The position numbers and the translations under genes are program-made. A stretch of 64,000 nt of DNA from Streptomyces sp. NBC_00236 (lineage in GTDB: Bacteria; Actinomycetota; Actinomycetes; Streptomycetales; Streptomycetaceae): positions 4,340,001-4,404,000 of the forward strand of contig NZ_CP108100.1 of NCBI RefSeq assembly GCF_036195045.1, given 5' to 3'. Position 1 is the first letter of the stretch. Each line of letters starts with the position of its first letter. The notes below the pieces were generated by a model that searched no databases, was not told the DNA's origin, and saw nothing but the letters and a program-made list of their open reading frames with translations. Positions 1 to 10,225 of the stretch are shown piece after piece.

Positions 1-843
1 GCCAGCCTCTACCACGCCTGGGACGAACAGGGCCGGCTGCTGGGGGAGGAGGACGCGGCGGTCACCGTCTCCTTCGACCGCCCTTACGCGGGCGCCGGGC
101 TTCCGCTCCACGTCGGCCATGCCTACGACTTCATCCGCTGGGCCGAGCGCTACGGCTACGACATCGCCTACGCCGACACCCGTGACCTGCACGCGGGCCG
201 GATCGACCCGACGCGCTACCGGGGTCTCGTCTTCCCCGGCCATGACGAGTACTGGTCGGTGCCCATGCGCCGCACCGCCGAGCGCGCCCGCGACAACGGC
301 ACGTCCCTCGTCTTCCTCTCCGCCAACACCATGTACTGGCAGGTCAGCCTCGCGCCGTCGCCCTCGGGCGTCCCCGACCGGCTGCTCAGCTGCCGCAAGC
401 GCCGGGGCCCGGGCAAGCCCGCGCTCTGGCGCGAGCTCGACCGCCCCGAGCAGGAACTGCTCGGCATCCAGTACGCGGGCCGGGTACCCGACCCCCACCC
501 GCTGGTCGTGCGGAACGCGGAGCACTGGCTCTGGGACGCGACCGGCGCCACCGAGGGCGATGAGATCGACGGCCTGGTCGCGGGCGAGGCCGACCGCTAC
601 TTCCCCCGCACGACGCTTCCCGAGCACGACAGCCGCATCCTGCTCGCACACTCCCCGTACCAGGACAGCGACGGGGTGACACGCCACCAGGAGACCTCCC
701 TGTACCGGGCCCCGTCGGGTGCGCTCGTCTTCGCCTCCGGGACCTTCGCCTGGTCTCCGGCCCTGGACCGCCCCGGCCATGTGGACCCGCGGATCCAGCG
801 GGCGACCGCCAACCTCCTCGACCGCATCTGCAAGCGCGCCTGA
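1..843 (+). CDS. N,N-dimethylformamidase beta-subunit-like domain protein, 3' part
   Basis: The gene enters from the left edge. The reading frame is open from base 1 and stops at TGA 841-843, giving 280 residues of the C-terminal part. The motif FPGHDEYWS near residue 78 and the following stretch (SLVFLSANTMYW) are typical of the C-terminal domain of N,N-dimethylformamidase large-subunit-like proteins, which have a glutamine-amidotransferase-like fold. Many streptomycete members are secreted or surface proteins with no proven amidase activity, so the substrate is unknown. It reads toward purC, with 115 bases between, and is not obviously in an operon with it. The family call is fairly safe. 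The function and the N-terminus cannot be judged here. Confidence 0.75.
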   Translation, partial: ASLYHAWDEQGRLLGEEDAAVTVSFDRPYAGAGLPLHVGHAYDFIRWAERYGYDIAYADTRDLHAGRIDPTRYRGLVFPGHDEYWSVPMRRTAERARDNGTSLVFLSANTMYWQVSLAPSPSGVPDRLLSCRKRRGPGKPALWRELDRPEQELLGIQYAGRVPDPHPLVVRNAEHWLWDATGATEGDEIDGLVAGEADRYFPRTTLPEHDSRILLAHSPYQDSDGVTRHQETSLYRAPSGALVFASGTFAWSPALDRPGHVDPRIQRATANLLDRICKRA

Positions 844-958
844 CCATACGGCCGCCCCCACCCGTTCCTGGCAGCGCGTCCGCACCCCCTGCGCGGCTGT
901 CCGCACCCTGATACGGGACAATCGGAGCAGCTCCTGGATCAACCTACGCGGAGGCAGC

Positions 959-1873
959 GTGTCCGGATTTGTAGAAAAGCCCGAGCCCGTGCAGGTTCCG
1001 GGGCTCACCCACCTGCACACAGGCAAGGTGCGCGACCTGTACCGGAACGAGGCGGGTGACCTCGTCATGGTCGCCAGCGACCGGATGTCCGCGTACGACT
1101 GGGTCCTGCCCACCGAGATCCCGGACAAGGGCCGCGTCCTGACCCGGCTCTCGCTGTGGTGGTTCGACCAGCTCGCCGACCTCGTGCCGAACCACGTCCT
1201 GTCCACGGAACTGCCCGCCGGAGCCCCGGCGGACTGGGCCGGCCGCACGACGATCTGCAAGTCGCTGCGGATGGTCCCGGTCGAGTGTGTCGCCCGCGGC
1301 TATCTGACCGGCTCCGGCCTGGTCGAGTACAACGCGTCCCGCACCGTCTGCGGCCTCGCCCTTCCCGAGGGCCTCGTCGACGGCTCCGAGCTGCCGGCGC
1401 CGATCTTCACCCCCGCCACCAAGGCGGCCGTCGGCGATCACGACGAGAACGTGAGCTACGAGGAAGTGGCCCGCCAGGTCGGAGCCGAGACCGCCGCGCA
1501 GCTGCGCCGCACGACCCTGGACGTATACAGCCGGGCCCGCGACATTGCCCGCGAGCGCGGGATCATCCTCGCGGACACGAAGTTCGAGTTCGGCTTCGCG
1601 CCCACCGCCGACGGCGGCGAGGAACTGATCATCGCGGACGAGGTGCTCACCCCGGACTCCTCCCGCTTCTGGCCGGCCGCTGGCTGGGAGCCGGGCCGAG
1701 CCCAGCCGTCGTACGACAAGCAGTTCGTGCGCGACTGGCTGACCTCACCGGCCTCCGGCTGGGACCGCAAGAGCGAGCAGCCGCCGCCGGCGCTGCCCCA
1801 GGAGATCGTGGACGCGACCCGCGCCAAGTACCTGGAGGCGTACGAACTGCTCACGGGCACCCCCTGGAACTAG
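959..1873 (+). CDS. purC: phosphoribosylaminoimidazole-succinocarboxamide synthase (SAICAR synthetase)
   Basis: This enzyme joins aspartate to CAIR with ATP to make SAICAR in cytosolic purine synthesis. The 304-residue protein has the usual family length. Near the N-terminus is GKVRDLY, the nucleotide-binding start of the family, followed by PTEIPDKGRVLT, the CVARGYLTGSG segment and the FTPATKA / GDHDENVS segment that binds substrate. The GTG start at 959 is chosen because GGAGG lies at 950-954 and the family N-terminus (SGFVEKPEPV) begins there. The open frame runs further upstream but has no family similarity. A strong hairpin follows the stop. The next purine genes (purS-Q-L) lie 5 kb away on the same strand. 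Confidence 0.96.
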   Translation: MSGFVEKPEPVQVPGLTHLHTGKVRDLYRNEAGDLVMVASDRMSAYDWVLPTEIPDKGRVLTRLSLWWFDQLADLVPNHVLSTELPAGAPADWAGRTTICKSLRMVPVECVARGYLTGSGLVEYNASRTVCGLALPEGLVDGSELPAPIFTPATKAAVGDHDENVSYEEVARQVGAETAAQLRRTTLDVYSRARDIARERGIILADTKFEFGFAPTADGGEELIIADEVLTPDSSRFWPAAGWEPGRAQPSYDKQFVRDWLTSPASGWDRKSEQPPPALPQEIVDATRAKYLEAYELLTGTPWN

Positions 1874-1889
1874 GGCGTCCCGGCACACG

Positions 1890-1923
1890 AAGAAGCCCCC
1901 GGCCGAAAGGCCGGGGGCTTCTT
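1890..1923. terminator. bidirectional terminator between purC and tRNA-Gly
   Basis: A perfect 15-bp inverted repeat (AAGAAGCCCCCGGCC, loop GAAA, then its complement) lies between the convergent purC and tRNA-Gly genes. The stem ends in A/T on both sides, so it can act on both strands. Confidence 0.85.
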
Positions 1924-1932
1924 GCTGAACCG

Positions 1933-2005
1933 AGCGGACGACCAGGTTCGAACTGGCGACCTCAACCTTGGCAAGGTTGCGCTCTACCAACTGAGCTACG
2001 TCCGC
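1933..2005 (-). tRNA. tRNA-Gly (anticodon GCC), copy 1
   Basis: A 73-base cloverleaf on the minus strand. The acceptor is GCGGACG paired with CGTCCGC, with discriminator T. The anticodon loop is TTGCCAA between CAACC and GGTTG, and the T arm is canonical (TTCGAAC loop). No CCA is encoded. The gene is identical over its full length to the copy at 5884-5956. Confidence 0.97.
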
Positions 2006-2027
2006 AAGCGCCGAAGCGCGAGGACTA

Positions 2028-2639
2028 CTATACCCATCCCCGCTCGCGTGCGAGACGCACTGCGGCATGACGGTTCTCCGCCCCGAGCTTCGCGGCCGCC
2101 GCCGAGAGGTAGTTGCGTACCGTCCCCTGTGACAAGGACGCCCGTTCCGCGATCTCGGCGACCGGCGCCCCGTCGGCCGCCAGTTCCAGTACCTCGGCCT
2201 CGCGCACGGTCAGTGGCGAGTCCCCGGCGGCAATGGCGTCGGCCGCCAACTCCGGGTCCACATAACGGTTTCCGGCATGCACGGTGCGGATGATGCCGGC
2301 CAGTTGTCGCGCGCTGACCGTCTTCGGTACGAACGCCCGCACGCCCGCTGCGAGGGCTCTCTTGAGATGACCCGGGAGGCCATGACTCGTCACGATCATG
2401 GTTCTGCAACCCGGGAGTTCGGACCGTATCGATGTGGCGACGCTCACACCGTCCGCCCCCGGCATCTCCAGATCCAGCACCACCACGTCGGGGCGGTGTG
2501 CCCGGGCCATGGCCAGTGCCTCGGGGCCGGTCGCGGCCTCGGCGACCACCACCAGGTCGTCCTCAAGCGCGAGCAGGGCGGCGAGCGCGCCCCGGATCAG
2601 GTGCTCGTCATCGGCGAGCAGTACGCGTACCGCGGTCAT
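2028..2639 (-). CDS. DesR-like response regulator (NarL/LuxR family)
   Basis: A 203-residue response regulator with an N-terminal receiver domain: acidic pair DD near residues 10-11, phospho-acceptor Asp in VVVLDLEMPG near residue 56, and conserved Thr/Lys downstream (VTSHG, VPKTVS). A C-terminal LuxR-type helix-turn-helix follows (SPLTVREAEVLELAADG, IAERASLSQGTVRNYLSAA). The start ATG overlaps the stop of the histidine kinase by four bases (ATGA), so the two are translationally coupled. It is the last gene of a four-gene minus-strand operon: ABC ATPase, permease, kinase, regulator. By family logic it controls the exporter genes, and inverted repeats upstream of the ATPase gene are the likely target. 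The signal is unknown. DesR senses membrane fluidity in Bacillus, but this cannot be transferred safely. Confidence 0.92.
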   Translation of the reverse strand: MTAVRVLLADDEHLIRGALAALLALEDDLVVVAEAATGPEALAMARAHRPDVVVLDLEMPGADGVSVATSIRSELPGCRTMIVTSHGLPGHLKRALAAGVRAFVPKTVSARQLAGIIRTVHAGNRYVDPELAADAIAAGDSPLTVREAEVLELAADGAPVAEIAERASLSQGTVRNYLSAAAAKLGAENRHAAVRLARERGWV

Positions 2640-3925
2640 CGTCGTTCCTCCAGAAGGGCCGTACGCGATCGGTCACCGGCAGCCGCGTACGGGACGTCAG
2701 CGGATTCCGCGCGGGCCAGCGGGATCCGCGCGCTCAGCCGGAACAGGCCGTCCGCTGCCGGACCCGCCTCCAGCGCCCCGTCGAGTGCACCGAGCCGTTC
2801 GCGCAGTCCGGCCAGCCCGGAACCCGTTCCCTCCGGAGCTGCCGCAGGCGCCCCGTCGTTCTCCACGTCCAGCACCACCGCGTCCGCCGTGACGCCGAGA
2901 CGGATGGTGCAGCGGCCCGGATCGCCGTGCCGCAGGACATTGGTCGCGGCTTCACGCACCACCCAGCCGAGCGCCGACTGGACGGGCCCGGGCAGCCCCG
3001 TACCGTCGCTGCCCGTCACCGCGCACTTGATGCCCGCTGCCTGCAACACCCCTTGAGCCCCGGCCAGTTCTGTCGTCAGATCGGCTTCCCTGTACCCGCG
3101 TACGACGTCGCGGACTTCCTGCTGCGAGGCTCGGGCTATCCGCTGCACCTCGACCATCTGGTCCAGCGCCTCGGGCCTGCCCCGCTGCGCGAGCTCCACC
3201 GCCAGTTCGCTCTTCAGCGCGATCACCGCGAGATTGCGGCCCATCACGTCGTGCAGGTCCCGCCCGAACCGCAGCCGCTCCTCGGCCACAGCGAGCCTGG
3301 CCTGCACGTCCCGGGCATCCTCGGCCTGCCACATCACGCTCAGGCTCCATGCGCTGGGACGTACCGAGATCAGGACCAGCACGCAGCCGAAGAGCGTGGC
3401 CGGCGCGACGCCGGCCAAGGTTCCGCCCCGTACCCCGGCCGCGGCGAGTGCGCCGGTGGTCAACGCGGTGAGGAAGAGCGACTCGATCATGAACGTGCGG
3501 ACCGGAACCAGGAGCACCCTCGTGATCACCAATGCCATGGGCGTGTTCAGGCCCATGAGGAGCAGTCCGGCGCCGGCTACGCCGTCCACCGCGGCCAGCG
3601 TCGCCAGCAGGCTCACCTGGAGCACCAGCAGGGCCAGTGGTGCCAGCATCCGCCGTCCGGGGAAGACGGAAATACCGAGGTAGTGCGCGTACGACGACTG
3701 CACATTGCGGTTGCTCAGCAGACACTGCGCCATGCTCACCAGGAACAGAGCCGCGCCCAGTGCCAGCGGGAGTGGTTCATGGCGGATGTCCGACTTGAAG
3801 GGGGCCAGCTGCCAGCACAGGGTGAAGAGCCAGGGCATCGAGGAGATGGTCATCCGCGAGTACAGATCGATCCGCTCCAGCTTGCTGCGCTCCTGCCAGC
3901 TGCGGCGCCATCCCCGTACGTGCAT
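2636..3925 (-). CDS. DesK-like sensor histidine kinase (HPK7 type)
   Basis: A membrane sensor kinase of about 429 residues. The N-terminal half holds several hydrophobic segments (roughly residues 30-185). The dimerisation/phospho-acceptor motif is FGRDLHDVMGRNL, with the His in the LHD core near residue 229, as in DesK/NarX-type kinases. An ATP-binding domain follows with REAATNVLRHG (N box) and GTGSGLAGLRERL (G box). The ATG at 3925 is preferred; a TTG codon just before it is closer to the weak purine-rich stretch GAGAGG and is an alternative. The gene lies 19 bases after the permease stop and overlaps the regulator start by four bases. It presumably phosphorylates the partner regulator at 2028-2639. 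Confidence 0.9.
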   Translation of the reverse strand: MHVRGWRRSWQERSKLERIDLYSRMTISSMPWLFTLCWQLAPFKSDIRHEPLPLALGAALFLVSMAQCLLSNRNVQSSYAHYLGISVFPGRRMLAPLALLVLQVSLLATLAAVDGVAGAGLLLMGLNTPMALVITRVLLVPVRTFMIESLFLTALTTGALAAAGVRGGTLAGVAPATLFGCVLVLISVRPSAWSLSVMWQAEDARDVQARLAVAEERLRFGRDLHDVMGRNLAVIALKSELAVELAQRGRPEALDQMVEVQRIARASQQEVRDVVRGYREADLTTELAGAQGVLQAAGIKCAVTGSDGTGLPGPVQSALGWVVREAATNVLRHGDPGRCTIRLGVTADAVVLDVENDGAPAAAPEGTGSGLAGLRERLGALDGALEAGPAADGLFRLSARIPLARAESADVPYAAAGDRSRTALLEERR

Positions 3926-3944
3926 CAACGCGCCACAACCTCTC

Positions 3945-4754
3945 TCAGCGTCGGGGATCCCAGCGGAACCACCGCTGCACAGCAAACACCGCGAGCGCCG
4001 TCCAGACCAGTCCGGTCAGTGCCGCCCCCAGCAGGTCAGCGCCCTCGGCGACGCCCAGCCAGCCCGAACGTACGAGCGTCATCACGCCGGTCAGCGGCAG
4101 GAACTCGCAGGCCGACGCGAGCGGGTCGGGAAATATCTCCAGGGGGACGAAGAGCCCCGATCCCATCATCGAGACGAGGAACAGCGGCAACGTGGTGAGC
4201 TGTGCCGTCTGCACGGTGCGCGTCACTATGGAGGTGACCGCGGCCAGCACGGTCAGCAACACCACAGCCAGCAGCAGCCCCGCGAGGAGCAGTTCGGGCC
4301 GTCGCGGTGCGGTGACGCCGAAGAAGGCCGCGCCCGTCACGATGATCAGCACGGACTGCGTCAGGGCCAGAGCGGCCGAGGGCAGCGCGGTCCCGGTCAG
4401 GATCTCGCCGTCGCTGACCTCGCCGGTACGGAGCCGCTTCAGGACCAGGTCCTCGCGCCGGGCCACGTAGGCGGCGACCAGGTTCATGTAGACGGCCTGG
4501 ATGAGTACCGTCCCGATGCCTCCGGTGAGCGCGGCTGCGGCGACCGTCAGCCCGGTCCCGCCTAGATCCACCTGTTCGAGCGTCGACTTCATCGCCATGA
4601 TCATGGCCGAGGGCACCAGCAGCGCGACGATCACGGCCGTTCTGTTACGGGCGAGCAGTGTCATTTCGGCCCGGCCGAGAGCTATCAGCCGGCCCCGGGC
4701 CGTTGTCGTGGTCCGGACCGTCGCGGTCGGTGTGGTCGTTGCCGCAGTCGTCAT
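3945..4754 (-). CDS. ABC-2 type transporter permease
   Basis: A 269-residue integral membrane protein of the ABC-2 export family. A Thr-rich N-terminus is followed by about six hydrophobic segments and the conserved loop ending ...MGSGLFVPLEIFPDPLAS, the typical signature region before the last two helices. Its ATG overlaps the ATPase stop by four bases (ATGA), so it is the obvious partner of the ATPase at 4751-5695. The substrate is not visible in the sequence. Drugs, lipids or peptides are possible for DesK/DesR-linked exporters. Confidence 0.9.
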   Translation of the reverse strand: MTTAATTTPTATVRTTTTARGRLIALGRAEMTLLARNRTAVIVALLVPSAMIMAMKSTLEQVDLGGTGLTVAAAALTGGIGTVLIQAVYMNLVAAYVARREDLVLKRLRTGEVSDGEILTGTALPSAALALTQSVLIIVTGAAFFGVTAPRRPELLLAGLLLAVVLLTVLAAVTSIVTRTVQTAQLTTLPLFLVSMMGSGLFVPLEIFPDPLASACEFLPLTGVMTLVRSGWLGVAEGADLLGAALTGLVWTALAVFAVQRWFRWDPRR

Positions 4755-5695
4755 GAGACGGTCACCCCTTCGGTCTCGGCGGCGGACTTTGCGATATCGA
4801 GGAATGCCTCTTCGAGTGAGGCGGACCGGGCGTCGAGGCCGGTCAGCGGAATGTCCGACTCTGCCGCCCAGCACAGCAGTTCGGTCAGCGACTCCTGGAG
4901 CCGATGGGTGCGGATTTCGACCCGTCGCCCCTCGGCCGCGGCGCGCAGGCCCAGCGGCAGCTGGCCCGGCGCGACCCCGACGGGCAGCTCGAACCGGATC
5001 CGCGCCGGGCGCGCGGCCGTCACCTCGGCGGTGGTGCCCGTGGTCACGATCCGGCCCCGGTGCATGATCGCCAGCCGGTCGGCGAGTGCCTCGGCCTCTT
5101 CCAGGTAGTGCGTGGTCAGCAGGATGGTGATGCCGTCCTCCTTGAGCCTCCGCACCAGCTCCCAGGTGTCTCGCCGCCCCTCGGCGTCCAGGCCGGTGGT
5201 CGGTTCGTCGAGGAAGAGCACCTCGGGCCGGCCGAGCAGCGCCAGCGCCAGGTCCAGCCGTCGCCGCTCGCCACCGGAGAGCTGCTTGACCCGGACCCCG
5301 GTCCGGTGGCCGAGCCCCACCAGTTCCAGAGCCTCGGCAGTCGGCCGGGCCCCGCTGGTGCAGCCTGCCCACATCCGTACGGTCTCCGCGGCGGTCAGGT
5401 CGGACGGGAAGCCACCCTCCTGAAGCATCACCCCGATCCGCGGCCGGACAGCGGCGCGATCGGCGTACGGGTCGTGGCCGAGCACCCGTATCGCGCCGCT
5501 GTCGGGACGGGCCAGCCCTTCGAGAAGTTCGACGGTGGATGTCTTGCCGGCGCCGTTCGTCCCGAGGAGGGCGAACAGTTCGCCACGTGCCACGGAGAAC
5601 GAGACGCCGGTCACGGCCTCGAAGCCGCCCGCGTAGCTGCGCCGGACACCGTCCACCTCGATCACACAGGCCTGGGGAATTTCGTCGCTGGTCAT
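4751..5695 (-). CDS. ABC transporter ATP-binding protein
   Basis: A 314-residue ATPase with Walker A GTNGAGKTS (about residues 41-49), signature LSGGERRRLDLA, Walker B VLFLDEPTTGLD and switch His in LLTTHYLEEAE. The C-terminal 90 residues form the extra domain typical of DrrA/CcmA-like exporters. The ATG at 5695 is chosen because similarity begins just after it. An upstream ATG at 5794 would place the operator-like inverted repeats inside the gene. It is the first gene of the four-gene operon and pairs with the permease downstream. The drug or lipid exported is unknown. Confidence 0.93.
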   Translation of the reverse strand: MTSDEIPQACVIEVDGVRRSYAGGFEAVTGVSFSVARGELFALLGTNGAGKTSTVELLEGLARPDSGAIRVLGHDPYADRAAVRPRIGVMLQEGGFPSDLTAAETVRMWAGCTSGARPTAEALELVGLGHRTGVRVKQLSGGERRRLDLALALLGRPEVLFLDEPTTGLDAEGRRDTWELVRRLKEDGITILLTTHYLEEAEALADRLAIMHRGRIVTTGTTAEVTAARPARIRFELPVGVAPGQLPLGLRAAAEGRRVEIRTHRLQESLTELLCWAAESDIPLTGLDARSASLEEAFLDIAKSAAETEGVTVS

Positions 5696-5740
5696 GGACT
5701 CAACGTTTCCGCCCGGACCGGACCAGGAGCAGTGCGAGCT

Positions 5741-5794
5741 GTCATCACTGCCCATGACAAACGTCATGTATCGCCGGCTGATGGCAAACGCCAT
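5741..5794 (-). promoter_or_regulatory. operator-like inverted repeats upstream of the ABC/two-component operon
   Basis: Two inverted repeats share the same AAAC spacer: CATGAC-AAAC-GTCATG at 5753-5768 and ATGGC-AAAC-GCCAT at 5781-5794, with centres 27 bases apart. A further GTCAT half-site lies at 5741-5745. They sit 58-99 bases upstream of the ATPase ATG, where a response-regulator operator would be expected. Binding by the linked regulator is inferred. Confidence 0.6.
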
Positions 5795-5843
5795 GTGTGA
5801 AGACGGCTGAAGAGGGGAGGGATATGCCCAGGCCCGAATACGA

Positions 5844-5877
5844 CGAAGGCCCCGGTCGAAATCGACCAGGGCCTTCG
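5844..5877 (-). terminator. terminator downstream of tRNA-Gly copy 2
   Basis: A hairpin with arms CGAAGGCCC and GGGCCTTCG and an inner GGTCG/CGACC stem lies just past the 3' end of the minus-strand tRNA-Gly. Confidence 0.75.
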
Positions 5878-5883
5878 ATCAAG

Positions 5884-5956
5884 AGCGGACGACCAGGTTC
5901 GAACTGGCGACCTCAACCTTGGCAAGGTTGCGCTCTACCAACTGAGCTACGTCCGC
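5884..5956 (-). tRNA. tRNA-Gly (anticodon GCC), copy 2
   Basis: Identical in all 73 bases to the copy at 1933-2005, with the same GCC anticodon and canonical D and T arms. The two copies are direct repeats that bracket the kinase/regulator/exporter operon. Confidence 0.97.
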
Positions 5957-6036
5957 ATTGCAGCCACTCGGCTTTCACCGGTGGAGCGAGCACTACTCTA
6001 CCTGATCCACTGGAGTGGTCGGGAAGAGTGATGCAG

Positions 6037-6108
6037 AGCGGGTGACAGGAATTGCACACTGCGCCTTCCCCCTGGAAGGGGGATGTTCTACTACTGAACT
6101 ACACCCGC
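6037..6108 (-). tRNA. tRNA-Gly (anticodon TCC) with non-canonical T and D arms
   Basis: A 72-base tRNA-like gene on the minus strand. The acceptor GCGGGTG/CACCCGC is perfect, the D stem GTTC/GAAC pairs, and the anticodon stem TCCCC/GGGGA encloses the loop CTTCCAG with anticodon TCC. The T arm is abnormal. In the position of the usual G-TTC it reads G-TGC, the five-base T stem pairs poorly (CAGTG against CCTGT), and the D loop AGTAGTA has A where G18 is normal. All other tRNAs in the window have ordinary T arms. It may be a functional special-purpose tRNA or a decaying gene. See findings. Confidence 0.8.
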
Positions 6109-6273
6109 ACGCTGCGTGAGGTTCGGCTTTGCGGCCTTGCCCCTCGGCGTGCTCCAGACTCTAGCCGACCTGCGGGGGTGTCGCGCAAGTCGGCTCCCGC
6201 GGGGTGTCGCCCGCATGGCCGGTGACGGGCGGTCCGATGCCCGCCGACCGGTCGGCCGGCACCGCGCGTCCGC

Positions 6274-6609
6274 TCAACTTGCTTCCTGGAACGCCTCGTA
6301 GACCTTCTTGGGGATCCGGCCCCGGGCCGGCACCTCCATCCGGTGCGAGCGTGCCCAGGCGCGGACGGCCGCCGGATCGGGCGCGAGCGAGGTGTGCCGG
6401 TACGAGACGGGAACCTTGCCGTGCTTGCCTGCGTTTGTCTGCTTCCGGCCGGCCGCCATGTACGGCGCCAGGACCTTGCGCAGCTTCTTTGCATTGGAGG
6501 GATTCAGGTCGATCTCGTACGACTTCCCGTCCAGGGCGAAGGTGACCGTTTCCGCCGCTGCTCCCCCGTCGATGTCGTCGGAGAGCGTGACCACTACGCG
6601 CTGAGCCAC
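6274..6609 (-). CDS. lsrL: Lsr2-family nucleoid-associated protein (LsrL-like)
   Basis: A 111-residue protein with both Lsr2 domains. The N-terminal dimerisation part (MAQRVVVTLSDDIDGG..., residues 1-60) is followed by a basic linker, and the C-terminal DNA-binding part ends with RAWARSHRMEVPARGRIP, near the AT-hook-like RGR motif. Lsr2 proteins bridge AT-rich DNA and silence xenogeneic genes. Streptomycetes have two; as I recall, the paralogue beside purS is LsrL (SCO4076 in S. coelicolor), which is why I use that name. The start is GTG at 6607-6609, in the usual position MAQRV. The gene is monocistronic and divergent from purS, across a 406-base intergenic region with AT-rich patches. Confidence 0.93.
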   Translation of the reverse strand: MAQRVVVTLSDDIDGGAAAETVTFALDGKSYEIDLNPSNAKKLRKVLAPYMAAGRKQTNAGKHGKVPVSYRHTSLAPDPAAVRAWARSHRMEVPARGRIPKKVYEAFQEAS

Positions 6610-7015
6610 GGATATCGGTCCTTTCCTACGGCACCCTCGCCTGACATGCGTGGATGCCGGCCTTCCGGCTGCGAGCGCGGATGCGGGCCGACCGGTGTCG
6701 GCCGTTTAGGGGCTATGTTGCTTTCCCCGGTAATCATTTGTACAGCGGTGGGCCCTGCATTGTGAAGCCCGCCCAATTACCTGCGCGTGTCAACCTGATT
6801 TGCGTGCCGCTGGTGGGGATTTTTGTTGCAGGATTTTTCGCGCCTGTTGTCACGCCCGATATCCCGGCGTGATGTGGTCCGCATCCCGGTGTGATGTGAC
6901 CCGCTCGATATCTACCCGCGTAGAATTTCCGGCCAGGTACGCTGAGTGGACCCGCGGGGGTCTGGGGAACCCCCCGGAGAAACAGCCGCACCACACCACC
7001 ACACCGGGAGTGCCA
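6610..7015. other. divergent intergenic region lsrL/purS
   Basis: No coding potential is seen. The middle (about 6715-6850) is richer in A and T than its surroundings, with runs such as GATTTTTGTTG. It must hold the promoters for both lsrL and purS. Confidence 0.6.
6897..6926 (+). promoter_or_regulatory. candidate promoter of purSQL
   Basis: TGACCC at 6897-6902 and TAGAAT at 6921-6926, 18 bases apart, resemble the consensus of the main sigma factor. They lie about 90 bases upstream of the purS GTG. The prediction is by eye only. Confidence 0.4.
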
Positions 7016-7276
7016 GTGGCACGCGTCGTAGTCGACGTCATGCTCAAGCCCGAGATCCTCGACCCGCAGGGACAGGCTGTGCAGCGTGCGCTGCCCCGTC
7101 TCGGCTTCGAGGGAATCGCGGACGTACGTCAGGGAAAGCGTTTCGAGCTGGAGATCGAGGGGCCGGTCGATGACGCCGCGCTCGCTCGTATTCACGAGAT
7201 GGCCGAGACGTTCCTCGCCAACACCGTGATCGAGGACTTCACCGTGAAGGTGGAGAAGGCCGAGGAGTCGAAGTGA
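7016..7276 (+). CDS. purS: phosphoribosylformylglycinamidine synthase subunit PurS
   Basis: An 86-residue small subunit of the FGAM synthase complex. It bridges PurQ and PurL and helps channel ammonia. The sequence begins [18 protein letters not shown] and shows the PurS pattern up to [15 protein letters not shown] and the NTVIEDF tail. The GTG start at 7016 gives the usual family length; the frame upstream is non-coding. Its stop overlaps the purQ start by four bases (GTGA). Confidence 0.96.
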   Translation: MARVVVDVMLKPEILDPQGQAVQRALPRLGFEGIADVRQGKRFELEIEGPVDDAALARIHEMAETFLANTVIEDFTVKVEKAEESK

Positions 7277-7949
7277 CTGCTCGTATCGGAGTCGTCACCT
7301 TTCCGGGCACGCTCGACGACCAGGACAGCCTTCGGGCCGTACGGGTCGCCGGCGCCGAACCCGTATCGCTGTGGCACCGCGACAAGGACCTGCACCAGGT
7401 CGACGCGGTCATCCTCGCGGGCGGTTTCTCCTACGGCGACTATCTGCGGGCCGGAGCCATCTCCCGCTTCTCGCCGGTCATGGAGACGGTGATCGAGCAG
7501 GCGAAGGCGGGCATGCCGGTTCTCGGCATCTGCAACGGCTTCCAGATTCTGACCGAGGCGCATCTGCTGCCCGGTGCGATGCTGCGCAACAACCACCTGC
7601 ACTTCATCTGCCGCGACCAGAAGCTCCGCGTCGAGAACGCGGAGACGTCCTGGACCTCGGACTACTCCGCAGGCCAGGAAATCTCCGTACCGCTCAAGAA
7701 CATGGACGGCCGCTACACCGCCGACGAGCGCACGCTCGACGAGCTGGAGGCCGAGGGCCGCGTCGCGTTCCGCTACATGGACGTGAACCCCAACGGCTCG
7801 CTGCGCGACATCGCCGGCATCACCAATGCCGCGGGCAACGTCGTCGGCCTGATGCCGCACCCGGAGCACGCCGTGGAGCCGCTGATCGGCACCGGTCGTA
7901 CCGACGGTCTCGGTTTCTTCACCTCCATCATCAAGAAGCTGGTCAACGC

Positions 7950-7953
<4 letters not shown>
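7273..7953 (+). CDS. purQ: phosphoribosylformylglycinamidine synthase subunit PurQ (glutaminase)
   Basis: A 226-residue class I glutamine amidotransferase that supplies ammonia to PurL. The nucleophile Cys lies in VLGICNGFQ near residue 86, and the catalytic His/Glu lie in [12 protein letters not shown] near residue 196. The early [10 protein letters not shown] motif forms the oxyanion region. The GTG start overlaps purS and the stop overlaps the purL ATG, so the three genes form a tightly coupled operon. Confidence 0.97.
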
Positions 7954-10199
<2,246 letters not shown>

Positions 10200-10225
10200 C
10201 CCGGCGGACACGTCCGTCACCCTTC

